Assembly: GCA_905212515.1 (NCBI GenBank)
Contig: CAJMEU010000014.1
Location: forward strand, 1-29,141
Reading direction: 5' to 3'
Source: an uncultured Oscillospiraceae bacterium
Lineage (GTDB): Bacteria; Bacillota; Clostridia; Oscillospirales; Ruminococcaceae
DNA length: 29,141 nt
In this document: piece after piece, positions 20,290 to 28,866 of the stretch
Layout of the letters: each line of letters begins with the position of its first letter
Position numbering within the stretch: the stretch's first letter is position 1
The notes under the pieces: generated by a model
What the model was told of the DNA's origin: nothing
The model's database searches: none
What the model saw: only the letters and a program-made list of their open reading frames with translations
Made by a program: the position numbers and the translations under genes

Positions 20290-21764
20290 TATTGATGCCT
20301 CCTGGACAGCCACACGCCCACGCCCAGCAGCAGGATCACCGCCGGCACGCCGGCCACGAATAGGTAGCCCAGCCGGTCGGCCTGGCCCTGGCTGATATTA
20401 AGGGTGTTGCCCACGATGGTTTTGGGCGTCACGGCGAAGGTCTCCTCTTTCTCGCACAAGGTGTTCAAAAGGCCCAGAAGGTATCGGCCGTTGGCGAAGG
20501 AGGCATTGCCCACCGCATAAGACTGCAGCAGTTCGGACGAGCCGGACACCAGCACGTTGGACCGCGCCTGCACCACGCCGGCGTTGGCCTTGTCCCGCAA
20601 TTGGTAGCTGCACAGCACCAGCGCCGGGAAGGGGCCGTGCCGGGTCGCGTCCGCCGCCGTGAAATCCTCGGCTGCGTCGCTGGGGCGCACACCGGTGGTA
20701 TCGCCGAACTGCAGCAATGTCTCGGTGTGATAGTTTTCCTGTTGGGAGAATAAGATCTCCAGCGGGCGGCTGACGGGCACCAGCATGGGCGCGCCCGAAT
20801 CCGGCACCAGCTGGGCGTACGCCTCGCTGACATAATCGGTGATTGCGTAGAACGGCTGGGTGGAGTAGACGCGGGACGCGTCCGTCTCGAACACCAGGCC
20901 GTCGCCTGCGCGCACGCCCCAGTCAGCCAGGAAGGCCTCCAGGTTAGGCAGCGCCGCCTGCTGGGGGCTGGCGCAGTAGAACAGCGTTTTGCCGTAGGCG
21001 CCGCCGTTTTTCAGGAAAGTGTCCAGCCGGTCGATCTCCTCGTCCGATAGATCGGTAGTGGGGGCCACCAGCAGCACCAGGTCGGTGTCTTCCTCCAATT
21101 GGCCCATCAGCAGGTTCACTTCGGCCACGTCGTAGTTGTTGGTCCCCAGCATGGAGGCAAAGGCCGTTATGGGCGTTTCACCGTGGCCGGTGAGCACCGC
21201 CGCCTTGGGGATGGAATCGCTGGTGACGTACAGCACCGCGCTGAGGATGGCCTCCTCGGCCCGGGAGGAACCGATGGTGATGGCGCCGGAGGCGGAATAG
21301 GTGTAATTGAACAGCTCCTCGGTTTTGACCAGACGGTCCCTGCCGTCCGCCGACACCAGGATATCGCCCTGTTTCATGGTCAGGTCCGGATAGCGTGCGG
21401 CGAAGGTGGGGTCGGACTCGTAGTCGATATAGGTGATATCAATGGCGTCCGCGCGCCTGGCGAACTGGCGCATGATCTCATTGGCCTGGGCGTTGTACGT
21501 GGAGGTGTTCACGAACCGTTCCTCGGGCGCCAACACCTGAATGTACACCTGCCTGTCCAGGCTTTGGATAAACTGCACGGTGTCGCCGCTCAGCTCGAAC
21601 AGCTTGGTGCCCGTCAGGTCGATGGCCAGCGGATAGCGGTCGGCCAGCGCGCCCATCACGATGTTGAGCACGGCCACGATGAGGAACCCCACGGCGGCCA
21701 GAAGGGCATACACGCTTTTGATGCCGTTTTTGCGATTGAACAGCCGGTTGAAAAAGTGTTTCAT
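20289..21764 (-). CDS. GldG-like ABC transporter auxiliary protein
   Basis: A 491-residue protein with an N-terminal membrane helix (about 19-40), a long extracytoplasmic domain and a C-terminal helix before SRRHQ. Layout and the stretch AVLTGHGETPITAFASML fit the GldG / ABC-2 auxiliary family (named from gliding in Bacteroidetes, but common in non-gliding Firmicutes). AAGGAGG before ATG 21764 fixes the start; a longer frame to 21797 would overlap the permease gene. The protein probably works with the ABC-2 permease and DUF4340 partner in envelope transport or assembly. There is no evidence for motility. Confidence 0.8.
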   Translation of the reverse strand: MKHFFNRLFNRKNGIKSVYALLAAVGFLIVAVLNIVMGALADRYPLAIDLTGTKLFELSGDTVQFIQSLDRQVYIQVLAPEERFVNTSTYNAQANEIMRQFARRADAIDITYIDYESDPTFAARYPDLTMKQGDILVSADGRDRLVKTEELFNYTYSASGAITIGSSRAEEAILSAVLYVTSDSIPKAAVLTGHGETPITAFASMLGTNNYDVAEVNLLMGQLEEDTDLVLLVAPTTDLSDEEIDRLDTFLKNGGAYGKTLFYCASPQQAALPNLEAFLADWGVRAGDGLVFETDASRVYSTQPFYAITDYVSEAYAQLVPDSGAPMLVPVSRPLEILFSQQENYHTETLLQFGDTTGVRPSDAAEDFTAADATRHGPFPALVLCSYQLRDKANAGVVQARSNVLVSGSSELLQSYAVGNASFANGRYLLGLLNTLCEKEETFAVTPKTIVGNTLNISQGQADRLGYLFVAGVPAVILLLGVGVWLSRRHQ

Positions 21765-21774
21765 AGCGCCCTCC

Positions 21775-22479
21775 TTATGCGATGCGGCGCTTTTCAAAGG
21801 CGCACACAGTCAGGAAGACGAACAGGGCGGTCATGCTCAGGTAAAACACCACGTCTGCCAGGCTGAACATCCCCAGGGTAAAATTTTGATAGTGGGTCTG
21901 GAAGGATAAGTCGGTCACGAAGCCCGCCAGCACCGTGTTCTTGATCAGGCCGGCCAGCGAATCCAGCAGCATGAGGAAAAAGCCCACGCAGAAGCCGCCG
22001 ATGGCGGCGATGATCTGGTTTTCCGTCAGGGCGGAGATCAGCAGGCCCACGGCGATGAGCGCCGCGCCCAAAAGGAACAGGCCGATGAAATGGCCCAGGA
22101 TCACGCTCCACTCCACCGGTGCAAAGCGGGACAGCACAAAGGCCTCCACCAGGGTGACGGCCATGGCCGCCAGGTATACCAGCAGCGCCGCCAGCAGCTT
22201 GCCCATCACGATGCCGGTCGTAGATACCGGGGCCATCAACAGCAATTGGTCGGTGCGGGCGCGGCGGTCCTCGCTCATCAGGCGCATGGTCAGGATGGGG
22301 ATGAGGAACAGCGTGACGGTAAACATCATCTCGAATAAATTGCGCATATCCGTGGAGTTGCCGTACAGGTTGAAGCTGAAGAAGAAATAGCCCGCGAACA
22401 GATCATACACAGCGATGAACACATAGCCCAGCGGCGTGTCAAAATAGGCGTTCAGCTCCCGTTTTAAAATTGCGATCAT
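21775..22479 (-). CDS. ABC-2 type permease (GldF-like)
   Basis: A 234-residue membrane protein with about six hydrophobic segments, starting MIAILKRELNAYFDTPLGYVF as ABC-2/GldF permeases do. SEDRRARTDQLLLMAPVSTTGIVMGKL is the typical cytoplasmic loop after the second membrane helix. ATG 22479 overlaps the ATPase stop (ATGA) and has GGAGGG upstream. It pairs with the ATPase gene before it and the GldG-like gene after it. The transported substrate is unknown. Confidence 0.87.
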   Translation of the reverse strand: MIAILKRELNAYFDTPLGYVFIAVYDLFAGYFFFSFNLYGNSTDMRNLFEMMFTVTLFLIPILTMRLMSEDRRARTDQLLLMAPVSTTGIVMGKLLAALLVYLAAMAVTLVEAFVLSRFAPVEWSVILGHFIGLFLLGAALIAVGLLISALTENQIIAAIGGFCVGFFLMLLDSLAGLIKNTVLAGFVTDLSFQTHYQNFTLGMFSLADVVFYLSMTALFVFLTVCAFEKRRIA

Positions 22480-23435
22480 GCCTGCGGCCCTCCATCCGTG
22501 CCCTTTCCTTCCTCCACCAGCCGCAGGAACACGTCCTCCAGCGTCACGTCCGCGCCGCGGACGCCCAACAGGGGCAGTCCAGCCTCCGCCAGGGCAAAGA
22601 ACACGTCCCGGCGGATATCGGCTTCGCCCCGGCCGGCCACGCGGTATTCCCACACGCCGGGCTCCTGCTGGTCCAGCCGCTCCGCCGTCTCGATGGTGGG
22701 CACGGCCGTCAGCACGCGGAGGGCCTCCTCGGGCAGGCCCTCCACCAGCAGGGACATCCTGCTTTTGTTCTGCATGGCCCGCTCCAGGTGTTCGGGGGTA
22801 TCGTCGGCCACCACCACGCCGTGGTTCAGCACGATCACCCGCTCACACACCGCCTGGATCTCCGGCAGGATGTGGGAGGAGAGGATGACCGTGTGCTCGG
22901 CGCCCAATTGGGAGATGAGGGTGCGGATCTCGATGATCTGCGTGGGGTCCAGCCCCACGGTGGGCTCGTCCAGGATGAGCACCTCCGGGTCGCCCAGCAT
23001 GGCGGCAGCCAGCCCCACCCGCTGGCGGTAACCTTTGGACAGGTTTTTGATGACCCGATGGGTCACATGGGCGACGCCGGCCTTTTCGCACACATCGGCA
23101 ATGGCCTTTTTGCGGCCGCCCTTCAGTTTTTTCAGTTCATAGACAAAGGCGAGGAACTCCTCCACCTTCATGTCCACGTACAGCGGCGGCAGCTCGGGCA
23201 GGTAGCCGATCTTCTTCTTGGCCGCGGCGGCGTCTTTCGCCATGTCGATGCCGCCGATCTTCACCGTGCCGCCGGTGGGCGCGAGGCAGCCGGTGATGAT
23301 ATTCATGGTGGTGGATTTGCCTGCGCCGTTCAGGCCCAGCAAACCCAGCACCTGGCCTTTGGGCACGGTGAAGCTGACATCGTCCAGCGCGCGCTTGGCG
23401 CCGTACTCTTTGACCAAATGGCTCACTTCGATCAT
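22476..23435 (-). CDS. ABC transporter ATP-binding protein (GldA-like)
   Basis: A 319-residue single ABC domain ATPase: Walker A GLNGAGKST (34-42), signature NLSKGYRQR, Walker B VLILDEPTVGLD, switch histidine in LSSHILPE. The C-terminal 100 residues form the extra domain common in ABC-2 exporters. AAAGGAGG before ATG 23435 sets the start. It lies 34 bp after a Gfo/Idh gene with no visible promoter between, so it may be transcribed with the upstream sugar genes. Confidence 0.9.
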   Translation of the reverse strand: MIEVSHLVKEYGAKRALDDVSFTVPKGQVLGLLGLNGAGKSTTMNIITGCLAPTGGTVKIGGIDMAKDAAAAKKKIGYLPELPPLYVDMKVEEFLAFVYELKKLKGGRKKAIADVCEKAGVAHVTHRVIKNLSKGYRQRVGLAAAMLGDPEVLILDEPTVGLDPTQIIEIRTLISQLGAEHTVILSSHILPEIQAVCERVIVLNHGVVVADDTPEHLERAMQNKSRMSLLVEGLPEEALRVLTAVPTIETAERLDQQEPGVWEYRVAGRGEADIRRDVFFALAEAGLPLLGVRGADVTLEDVFLRLVEEGKGTDGGPQA

Positions 23436-23469
23436 GGGGCCGCCTCCTTTCCAGTTCATTTACGAAGGG

Positions 23470-24441
23470 TCACGCATCAGCGGTGTAGGTTTCAAGGATG
23501 CGTACCAGCTCCAATATCTCCTCTTTGCGCGGCGAGGAGCCGCCGGGGTTTTCACCGATGATGCGCAGAAAATCGCTGAGTTCTTCCAGGAACATGCCGG
23601 TGGGCGGCACGTTGATGCCCGTGGGGATCTTCACCTTTTCCTCCACGTCAAAGGCGCGGGGTGCGGTGTCGAACTGATAGGCCATCACCTGCTCGCCGTC
23701 GTGGATGACCACCGCGTTCTCAAAGTAAGCGCGCCAGGTGGCCGTGAAAGGAATATCGGCGTTGTACCAGGCGGCCTCGGCGCACACGGTGCTGTCCCCG
23801 AAGCGGTAGGAAAAGCGGTAATGCTCTTTGTAGCCCAGCCCCGGGCGGCCGGCGCTGGTGTAGGCCACCTCATCCGGCTTGCCCAGCATGCTGATGATGA
23901 GGTCCAGATCATGGATGTGCAGGTCAAAGGGGATGTGACCGCTTTTTTCCTTGTCGAACAGCCAGCCGTTCTTCACCCAGCGCGGACAGGCCGACAGGCG
24001 CAGGAACTGCGCGTCCAGCAGTTTGCCGTACTCGCCCGAGCGCACCAGTTCTTTCAGCACCTTCGAAGGCGGGGCGTACTGCAGCACCTGCCCCACCAGC
24101 AGCAGCACGCCTTTTTCCTCGGCCAGGGCGTACATGGCTTTGGCGTCCTCATAGTGCAGGGCCAAGGGTTTTTCGCAGATCACATGGCGGCCGCATTGCA
24201 GCGCCTGAGTGACGTGCTGCTTGTGCAGGAAGGTGGGCGTACACACATCCACAATATCCAGTTCCTCTTGGGCCAGCATTTCGTCCAGGTCCGCATACAC
24301 GTGCACGTCCGTGCCCTGGGCCAGCTTTTGGGCCAGGGGCGAAGGATCGCACAGGGCGGCCACCCGGCAGCCCGGGATGCGGGCATAATTGTTGAAGTGG
24401 CCAGTGCCCCTGCCGCCCGCCCCCACGATCCCGATCCTCAT
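23470..24441 (-). CDS. Gfo/Idh/MocA family oxidoreductase (4 of 5)
   Basis: A 323-residue dehydrogenase. The nucleotide motif is GAGGRGTG (7-14) and the catalytic lysine is Lys91 in CEKPLA. HIPFDLHIHDLDLIISMLG contains the family's substrate-side histidine. ATG 24441 is taken from the GGGAG nine bases upstream; the frame extends further, but that part overlaps the TIM-barrel gene and looks non-coding. It follows two TIM-barrel isomerases in the same direction, 20 bp after the second. These three probably act on one substrate. Confidence 0.88.
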   Translation of the reverse strand: MRIGIVGAGGRGTGHFNNYARIPGCRVAALCDPSPLAQKLAQGTDVHVYADLDEMLAQEELDIVDVCTPTFLHKQHVTQALQCGRHVICEKPLALHYEDAKAMYALAEEKGVLLLVGQVLQYAPPSKVLKELVRSGEYGKLLDAQFLRLSACPRWVKNGWLFDKEKSGHIPFDLHIHDLDLIISMLGKPDEVAYTSAGRPGLGYKEHYRFSYRFGDSTVCAEAAWYNADIPFTATWRAYFENAVVIHDGEQVMAYQFDTAPRAFDVEEKVKIPTGINVPPTGMFLEELSDFLRIIGENPGGSSPRKEEILELVRILETYTADA

Positions 24442-24461
24442 TTCACTCGCTCCCACGGCGC

Positions 24462-25376
24462 TCACACAAACTGGCGCATATAGCGATAGCTCTGTTCGAT
24501 GCCGGATTTCACGTCCGCAAGGCTGCCCTCGAAGGCGCGGTCCTCCACCTCGATGCAAGCGGGGCCGGCGTAGCCAATGTCGTTGAGGGCCGAGCAGAAA
24601 GCGCCGAAGTCCACGCCGCCCAGGCCGGGCAGCTTGGGCGAGTGCCACAGCGCGGGATGGGAGAAGTAGCCGTATTCGTCCAATTTGTCCTGATAAATTT
24701 TGATATCCTTAAAGTCGACGTGGAAGAGGCGGTCCTTGAACTCGTACAGGGGCTTGATATAGGAAGCGCCCAGCAGATAGGGGTGGCTGGGGTCGAAGTT
24801 GAGGCCCAGGTTCGGCGAGGGGATCAGCTCGAACATCTTACGCCAGATGTACGGCGTGGAGGCCAGGTTGTTGCCGCCGGGCCACTCGTCCTTGGTGTAG
24901 TACATGGGGCAGTTCTCGATGCCGATGCGCACGCCTTTTTCCTCGGCGTGCCTGACGATGGGCGTCCACACCTGTACATATTTTTCCAGGTTTTCCTCCA
25001 CGGATTTGGTTTTGTCCTTGCCGATGAACGTGGTGACCATGTTGATGCCCATGGCGGCGGACACATCGATCAGCTTCATCAGGTGATCCACGGCCACGCC
25101 GGCGGCCTCGGCGTCCCCGTCCAGCGGGTTGGGATAGTAGGCCAGCGAGCTGATGGTCACGCCTTTGGCGGCGGCATAATCCAGATAATAGCGCATCTTC
25201 TCGTCCGTCAGGCCATTGATATCGATGTGGGTGACGCCCGCGTAGCGGCGCAGGGCTTTGCCCACGGGCCAGCAGCACACCTCCACGCAGCCGAAGCCCA
25301 CGCCGGCGGCGTAATCGATCACCTCTTCAAAGGTCTGGTCGGGCAAAATGGCGGAAACAAGGCCAAGGTTCATCAT
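24462..25376 (-). CDS. Xylose-isomerase-like TIM barrel protein (2 of 3)
   Basis: A 304-residue barrel of the sugar isomerase/epimerase superfamily. Metal ligands are Glu154 (IGIENCPM), Asp195 (LNFDPSHP), His219 (FHVDFKD) and Glu276 (CIEVED). ATG 25376 has AAGGAGG eight bases upstream; the next ATG, 25373, is equally in frame. It lies between another TIM barrel and a Gfo/Idh gene. It is not a close copy of either other TIM barrel here, so the three likely carry out different steps. Confidence 0.88.
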   Translation of the reverse strand: MMNLGLVSAILPDQTFEEVIDYAAGVGFGCVEVCCWPVGKALRRYAGVTHIDINGLTDEKMRYYLDYAAAKGVTISSLAYYPNPLDGDAEAAGVAVDHLMKLIDVSAAMGINMVTTFIGKDKTKSVEENLEKYVQVWTPIVRHAEEKGVRIGIENCPMYYTKDEWPGGNNLASTPYIWRKMFELIPSPNLGLNFDPSHPYLLGASYIKPLYEFKDRLFHVDFKDIKIYQDKLDEYGYFSHPALWHSPKLPGLGGVDFGAFCSALNDIGYAGPACIEVEDRAFEGSLADVKSGIEQSYRYMRQFV

Positions 25377-25413
25377 GGTACAGTCCTCCTTATTCAATGG
25401 TCGGCGGGCCCTG

Positions 25414-26274
25414 TCACAGGCCCAGTTCATTCAATTTTTCTTTCAGGAAGCGGACGGCCAGGCGGATGTCCGCACCGGCGTTCTTGCCCACTTCACGCTC
25501 AATGGTCAGATAACCGTTGTAGCCGATATCCGCCAAGGCCCCGAGATACGCGTCCCACCGCACCTCGCCCTGGCCCAAGGGCAGGTCGTTGAAATAAGTG
25601 CTAACGGTGTTCAGCGCCTCGATGCCGCCCTCGGCGAAAATGCCGTACACCTTTTCGGGGCCGGCGTAGAAATTGCAGCGGCCGTCCTTGGCGTGGGTGT
25701 GCACAATGGCGCTGCCCGCGGTATAAACGCCTTCCACCTCGTCAACTTTGGTCACCATCACCAAATTTGCGGGGTCGTAGTTGACGCCCAGCCCCGCGCC
25801 GCAGGCGGAGAGGAATTCCATCAGACGGGGGATGGGTTCGGGGCCCGTCTCCACGGCGATGGTGACGCCGTTTTGCGCCGCGTAGGCGCCCGCCTCGCGG
25901 CAGGCGGCCAGCATATTGGCCCAGCGCGCGCTGGTTTTGTCCTCGGGCACACGGCCGATGTGAGTGGTCACCACCCGGCAGTCCAGCGCCAGGGCAAGGT
26001 CTACCGTGCGCTTCAAATAATCCACTTTCTCCGGGTTGTCCGCGGCGATTTCAAAGCCGTGGCCGCCCAGTTCGCCGCACAGGGCCGTCACCTCTTGGGC
26101 GCAGGCCCGGACGGTGCTTTTGATCTGGGCGATCTGCCCGGCCGTGGCTTTACGGGGGTCCAGCTCGTTCCAGGCGTAGATCTGTACGCCCGCGGCGCCG
26201 CACTGCTGGGAGGCGCGGATGCCGTCCAGCAGCCCCACACCAAACCAGTCGGCCAAAGTACCGATTTTGAACAT
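25414..26274 (-). CDS. Xylose-isomerase-like TIM barrel protein (3 of 3)
   Basis: A 286-residue barrel resembling the IolE/IolI and hexulose-isomerase branch of the superfamily. Metal ligands are Glu142 (IAVETGPEP), Asp167 (GVNYDPANL), His194 (VHTHAKDG) and Glu259 (LTIERE). AGGAGG lies nine bases before ATG 26274. The frame stays open upstream, but that part overlaps the preceding dehydrogenase gene and an intergenic hairpin and is not credible coding. It is the first gene of the next leftward group; its own promoter is unclear (TTGCCC-N18-TATCAA on the minus strand is a weak candidate). Confidence 0.88.
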   Translation of the reverse strand: MFKIGTLADWFGVGLLDGIRASQQCGAAGVQIYAWNELDPRKATAGQIAQIKSTVRACAQEVTALCGELGGHGFEIAADNPEKVDYLKRTVDLALALDCRVVTTHIGRVPEDKTSARWANMLAACREAGAYAAQNGVTIAVETGPEPIPRLMEFLSACGAGLGVNYDPANLVMVTKVDEVEGVYTAGSAIVHTHAKDGRCNFYAGPEKVYGIFAEGGIEALNTVSTYFNDLPLGQGEVRWDAYLGALADIGYNGYLTIEREVGKNAGADIRLAVRFLKEKLNELGL

Positions 26275-26332
26275 GGGACGATTCCTCCTATCCGTTGATA
26301 CGGCAGTGCCGTGCACCCGGGCAACAGCCATT

Positions 26333-26376
26333 TTGTGAAGCGATGCTTCACAAGGCAAAAAAGGGACCCCTTTTTT
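26333..26376 (-). terminator. Paired hairpins after the fifth Gfo/Idh gene
   Basis: Two adjacent inverted repeats: TTGTGAAGC-GAT-GCTTCACAA (26333-26353) and AAAAAAGGG-AC-CCCTTTTTT (26357-26376). On the minus strand the second ends in a T run and can act as a terminator for the ROK-Gfo/Idh unit, though its GC core is short. CCCGGG copies flank the pair (about 26317 and 26394), so it could be a small dispersed element. Confidence 0.5.
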
Positions 26377-26410
26377 GAAATTTTCCCGGGCGCGGCCTGT
26401 GCCGCCGTTG

Positions 26411-27550
26411 TCAATCCGCCACGCTGACCCAGCGGCGCTCTTTGGCACTCTGCACGATCTTCTCGCACAGCAGCATCTCGCGCTTGCCGTCCTCAAAGGT
26501 GGCGTAGTCCTCCGGCTTTGCGCCGGCGATGGCCGCGTAGATCTTTTTGAAGTTCTGTTTGAAGGTGTCCGGGAAGCCCTCCACATGGCCGCCCGGGTAA
26601 CTGATGACGTTGCGGGTGCCCGCGTCCAGGATGGAAGGGTCTTTCACCAGCTCGCCGTTGTCACGCTCACGCCGGCCGATCCACAGGGCGTTCGAGTTCT
26701 CGGAATCCCAGTGCATGGCGCATTTGGAGCCCGCCACCGAGACCACCATCTGGTTTTTGCGCCCGGCGAACACCTGGCTGATGTTGCAGCTGGCATGGCC
26801 GCCGTTTTCAAAGTGGAACAGCACGGTGGCCCAGTCCTCGGTCTGGATGGGCACCTCGGCGTAATCCTCAGGCCGCAGGGCCATGCCGGAATAAGTATCG
26901 ATGGGTTTCAAGGGTTTTTTTCGCGTTTTGTGAAAGATGGCAAAATCCGCCAGCACCTCGGTGACGCGCTGTCCGGTGATGTACTCCACCAGGTCTAGCC
27001 AGTGGGAGCCAATGTCGGCGAAAGCGCGGGAAGCGCCGGTGGCTTCGGGCTCCAGGCGCCAGCTGTAGTCGGTGTCCAGGAACAGCCAGTCCTGCAGGTA
27101 GCCGCCGTGCACGGTGTAGATATCGCCCACCTCGCCGTTTTTCACCATCTGGCGCATCTGGTAGGCCATGGGGTAAAAGCGGAAGTTGAAGTTCATGGCG
27201 TTGATAAGGCCCTTTTCCCTGGCGGTGGCGGCCAGCTTTTCCGCCTCCTCCACGCTGCAGGTCATGGGCTTTTCGCACACCACATTCACGCCGTGCTCCA
27301 TGGCGTACATGGCGATCTCAAAATGAGTGTTGTTGGGCGTGCAGATGTGCACGCAGTCCAGCCGCTCGTTGTCGATCATCGCTTTATAGTCGGAATAGGC
27401 TTTGGGCACGAACAGCGCCTTGGCCTTTTCCTCGGCGCCGGCGAAGTCTGTGATGGCCACTACCTCCACGTTCCCCAGCCTACGCAGCTGCTCGATATGG
27501 ACGGCGCCGATAAAGCCGACCCCCACGACGCCCGCTCTCAACAGTTCCAT
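26411..27550 (-). CDS. Gfo/Idh/MocA family oxidoreductase (5 of 5)
   Basis: A 379-residue dehydrogenase with nucleotide motif GVGFIG (10-15) and catalytic lysine Lys94 in CEKPMT. The segment ATGASRAFADIGSHWLDLVEYITG is typical of a branch that includes glycoside or sugar 3-dehydrogenases, in which the aligned histidine assists catalysis; this assignment is from memory of the family. AAAGGGG precedes ATG 27550. It lies 17 bp after the ROK repressor gene and forms a two-gene unit with it, so the repressor probably controls it directly. Confidence 0.88.
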   Translation of the reverse strand: MELLRAGVVGVGFIGAVHIEQLRRLGNVEVVAITDFAGAEEKAKALFVPKAYSDYKAMIDNERLDCVHICTPNNTHFEIAMYAMEHGVNVVCEKPMTCSVEEAEKLAATAREKGLINAMNFNFRFYPMAYQMRQMVKNGEVGDIYTVHGGYLQDWLFLDTDYSWRLEPEATGASRAFADIGSHWLDLVEYITGQRVTEVLADFAIFHKTRKKPLKPIDTYSGMALRPEDYAEVPIQTEDWATVLFHFENGGHASCNISQVFAGRKNQMVVSVAGSKCAMHWDSENSNALWIGRRERDNGELVKDPSILDAGTRNVISYPGGHVEGFPDTFKQNFKKIYAAIAGAKPEDYATFEDGKREMLLCEKIVQSAKERRWVSVAD

Positions 27551-27567
27551 TTTTTATTCCCCTTTCT

Positions 27568-28776
27568 TTATCGCAAGAATAATTTTCCGGTCAGATCCTC
27601 TTCGAACCGGTAATGCACGTCGATGAAGTACCGCGCCGCGCCGGCAAACTGGGTGTGCTCCGGCAGGCGGCTGTACTGCAGTTCACAGGAGCTGACGAAC
27701 TCCCGGAAGCCGCAGACGGTGATATGGTCCTGCAAGCGCTCAAAGAAATAATTGCCCAGCGAGCGGCCCTCGCCGCCGATGACGCATTTGCGCACATTGT
27801 ACAAGGTGATGAAATTGCCCAGCGCAAAGGCCAGGTCCCCGGCCATGGAATCCACCATGCGGCAGATCTGCGGCCGGCCCTCGTCGGCCGCCCGGCCCAC
27901 CGTCTGGTAGCTGAAGGTGCCGAAGGCCTCGATCTCCTCCGCGGTCATGAATTCCCGCGCGCGCTCGGCCAGCACGCTTTCGCCGATGCGGCGCTCCAGG
28001 CAGCCGCGGTTGCCGCAGCGGCACAGCGCGCCGTCGCGCACCACGGAAAAATGGCCGAACTGGGTGGTCATGCCGTTGGCGCCCCGCAGCATTTTGCCGC
28101 CGGAGAACATCACCGCGCCCACGCCGCCGGACAGGTTGACGAAAATAGACGGCCCGTCGTCCAAAAGGCCCTTGCCCATCTCCGCATACGCATAACAGGC
28201 CGTGTCGTTGAACATGGCCATGGGCACGTCCGGGATGGCCGCGCGCAGGCGGCGCACCACCCACTCGCCCGCCTGTACCGGCAGCACGCTGGAGAACACG
28301 CGCTTCTGGTAAGGGTCGATGATGCTGGGCACGATGACGCACAGCGCCAGCACCCTGGGCTGGTGCTCGTCCGCGCGCAGGGCCGCGCACAGAGAGCGGT
28401 AACCGTCCGCGATCTGCACCGCATAATCCTGGCCCGGGTCAAACATCTTTTCACGGAAATTTTTCACCGTGCCGCCCAGGCCTACGCTGGCGATCTGCAG
28501 CTTCGACTGCAGCCAGTTGACCACCACCACCACGCTGCCCTCGTCGTTCACGTGCAGGCTGTTTGGTTTGCGGCCCTGGCGGCTGGTCTGCGCGGCGCCT
28601 CCGTCCAGCAAAAAGCCCGCATCCAGCAATTCCTCCACCAGGGTGGAAACGGTGGTCTTGCTCAATCGGGTGAGAGAGGCGATGTTGGTGCGCGAGATGC
28701 CCTCGTTGTCCGCGACCAGAGTGTAGATCTGTTTGAGGTTGTTCTGTTTGATGAGCTGCTGGCTCAGCATCTTCAA
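27568..28776 (-). CDS. ROK family transcriptional repressor (NagC/XylR type)
   Basis: A 402-residue regulator. An N-terminal winged helix-turn-helix (GISRTNIASLTRLSKTTVSTLVEELLDAG) is joined to a ROK sugar-binding domain with zinc motif CRCGNRGCLE. The kinase phosphate loop DxGGT is degraded to VNWLQSK, so it should bind sugar but not phosphorylate it. The start is unsettled: AGGAGG directly abuts ATG 28785, too close for use, but lies nine bases before TTG 28776, which is adopted; ATG 28770 is also possible. It heads a leftward unit with a Gfo/Idh gene. Overlapping palindromes upstream of its promoter suggest autoregulation. Confidence 0.9.
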   Translation of the reverse strand: MKMLSQQLIKQNNLKQIYTLVADNEGISRTNIASLTRLSKTTVSTLVEELLDAGFLLDGGAAQTSRQGRKPNSLHVNDEGSVVVVVNWLQSKLQIASVGLGGTVKNFREKMFDPGQDYAVQIADGYRSLCAALRADEHQPRVLALCVIVPSIIDPYQKRVFSSVLPVQAGEWVVRRLRAAIPDVPMAMFNDTACYAYAEMGKGLLDDGPSIFVNLSGGVGAVMFSGGKMLRGANGMTTQFGHFSVVRDGALCRCGNRGCLERRIGESVLAERAREFMTAEEIEAFGTFSYQTVGRAADEGRPQICRMVDSMAGDLAFALGNFITLYNVRKCVIGGEGRSLGNYFFERLQDHITVCGFREFVSSCELQYSRLPEHTQFAGAARYFIDVHYRFEEDLTGKLFLR

Positions 28777-28785
28777 CGCAAACAT

Positions 28786-28791
28786 CCTCCT
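28786..28791 (-). promoter_or_regulatory. Ribosome binding site that argues for a TTG start of the ROK repressor
   Basis: AGGAGG directly touches the first ATG (28783-28785). At nine bases it fits TTG 28776, and at 15 bases only poorly ATG 28770. Confidence 0.5.
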
Positions 28792-28834
28792 TTTTTATTA
28801 GTTAGTCCAGTGGCCGTACAAATTATCTGATTTA

Positions 28835-28862
28835 ATTATACCGTTTTTTGGCCGCATTGCAA
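28835..28862 (-). promoter_or_regulatory. Promoter of the ROK repressor unit
   Basis: Minus-strand TTGCAA (28857-28862), 16-nt spacer, perfect TATAAT (28835-28840). The leader to the start codon is about 50 nt. Confidence 0.75.
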
Positions 28863-28866
28863 CGGC

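Noticed and set aside
23470..27550. A complete DgpA-F C-glycoside cleavage cluster
   Set aside because: Gfo/Idh and TIM-barrel genes are present, but the small DgpB-type subunit that pairs with the DgpC lyase is absent, so only a looser keto-sugar relationship is proposed.
11782..28776. A myo-inositol catabolic operon
   Set aside because: IolG/IolE-like folds occur, but no IolD (ThDP-dependent hydrolase), IolB or IolC kinase is present in the window.
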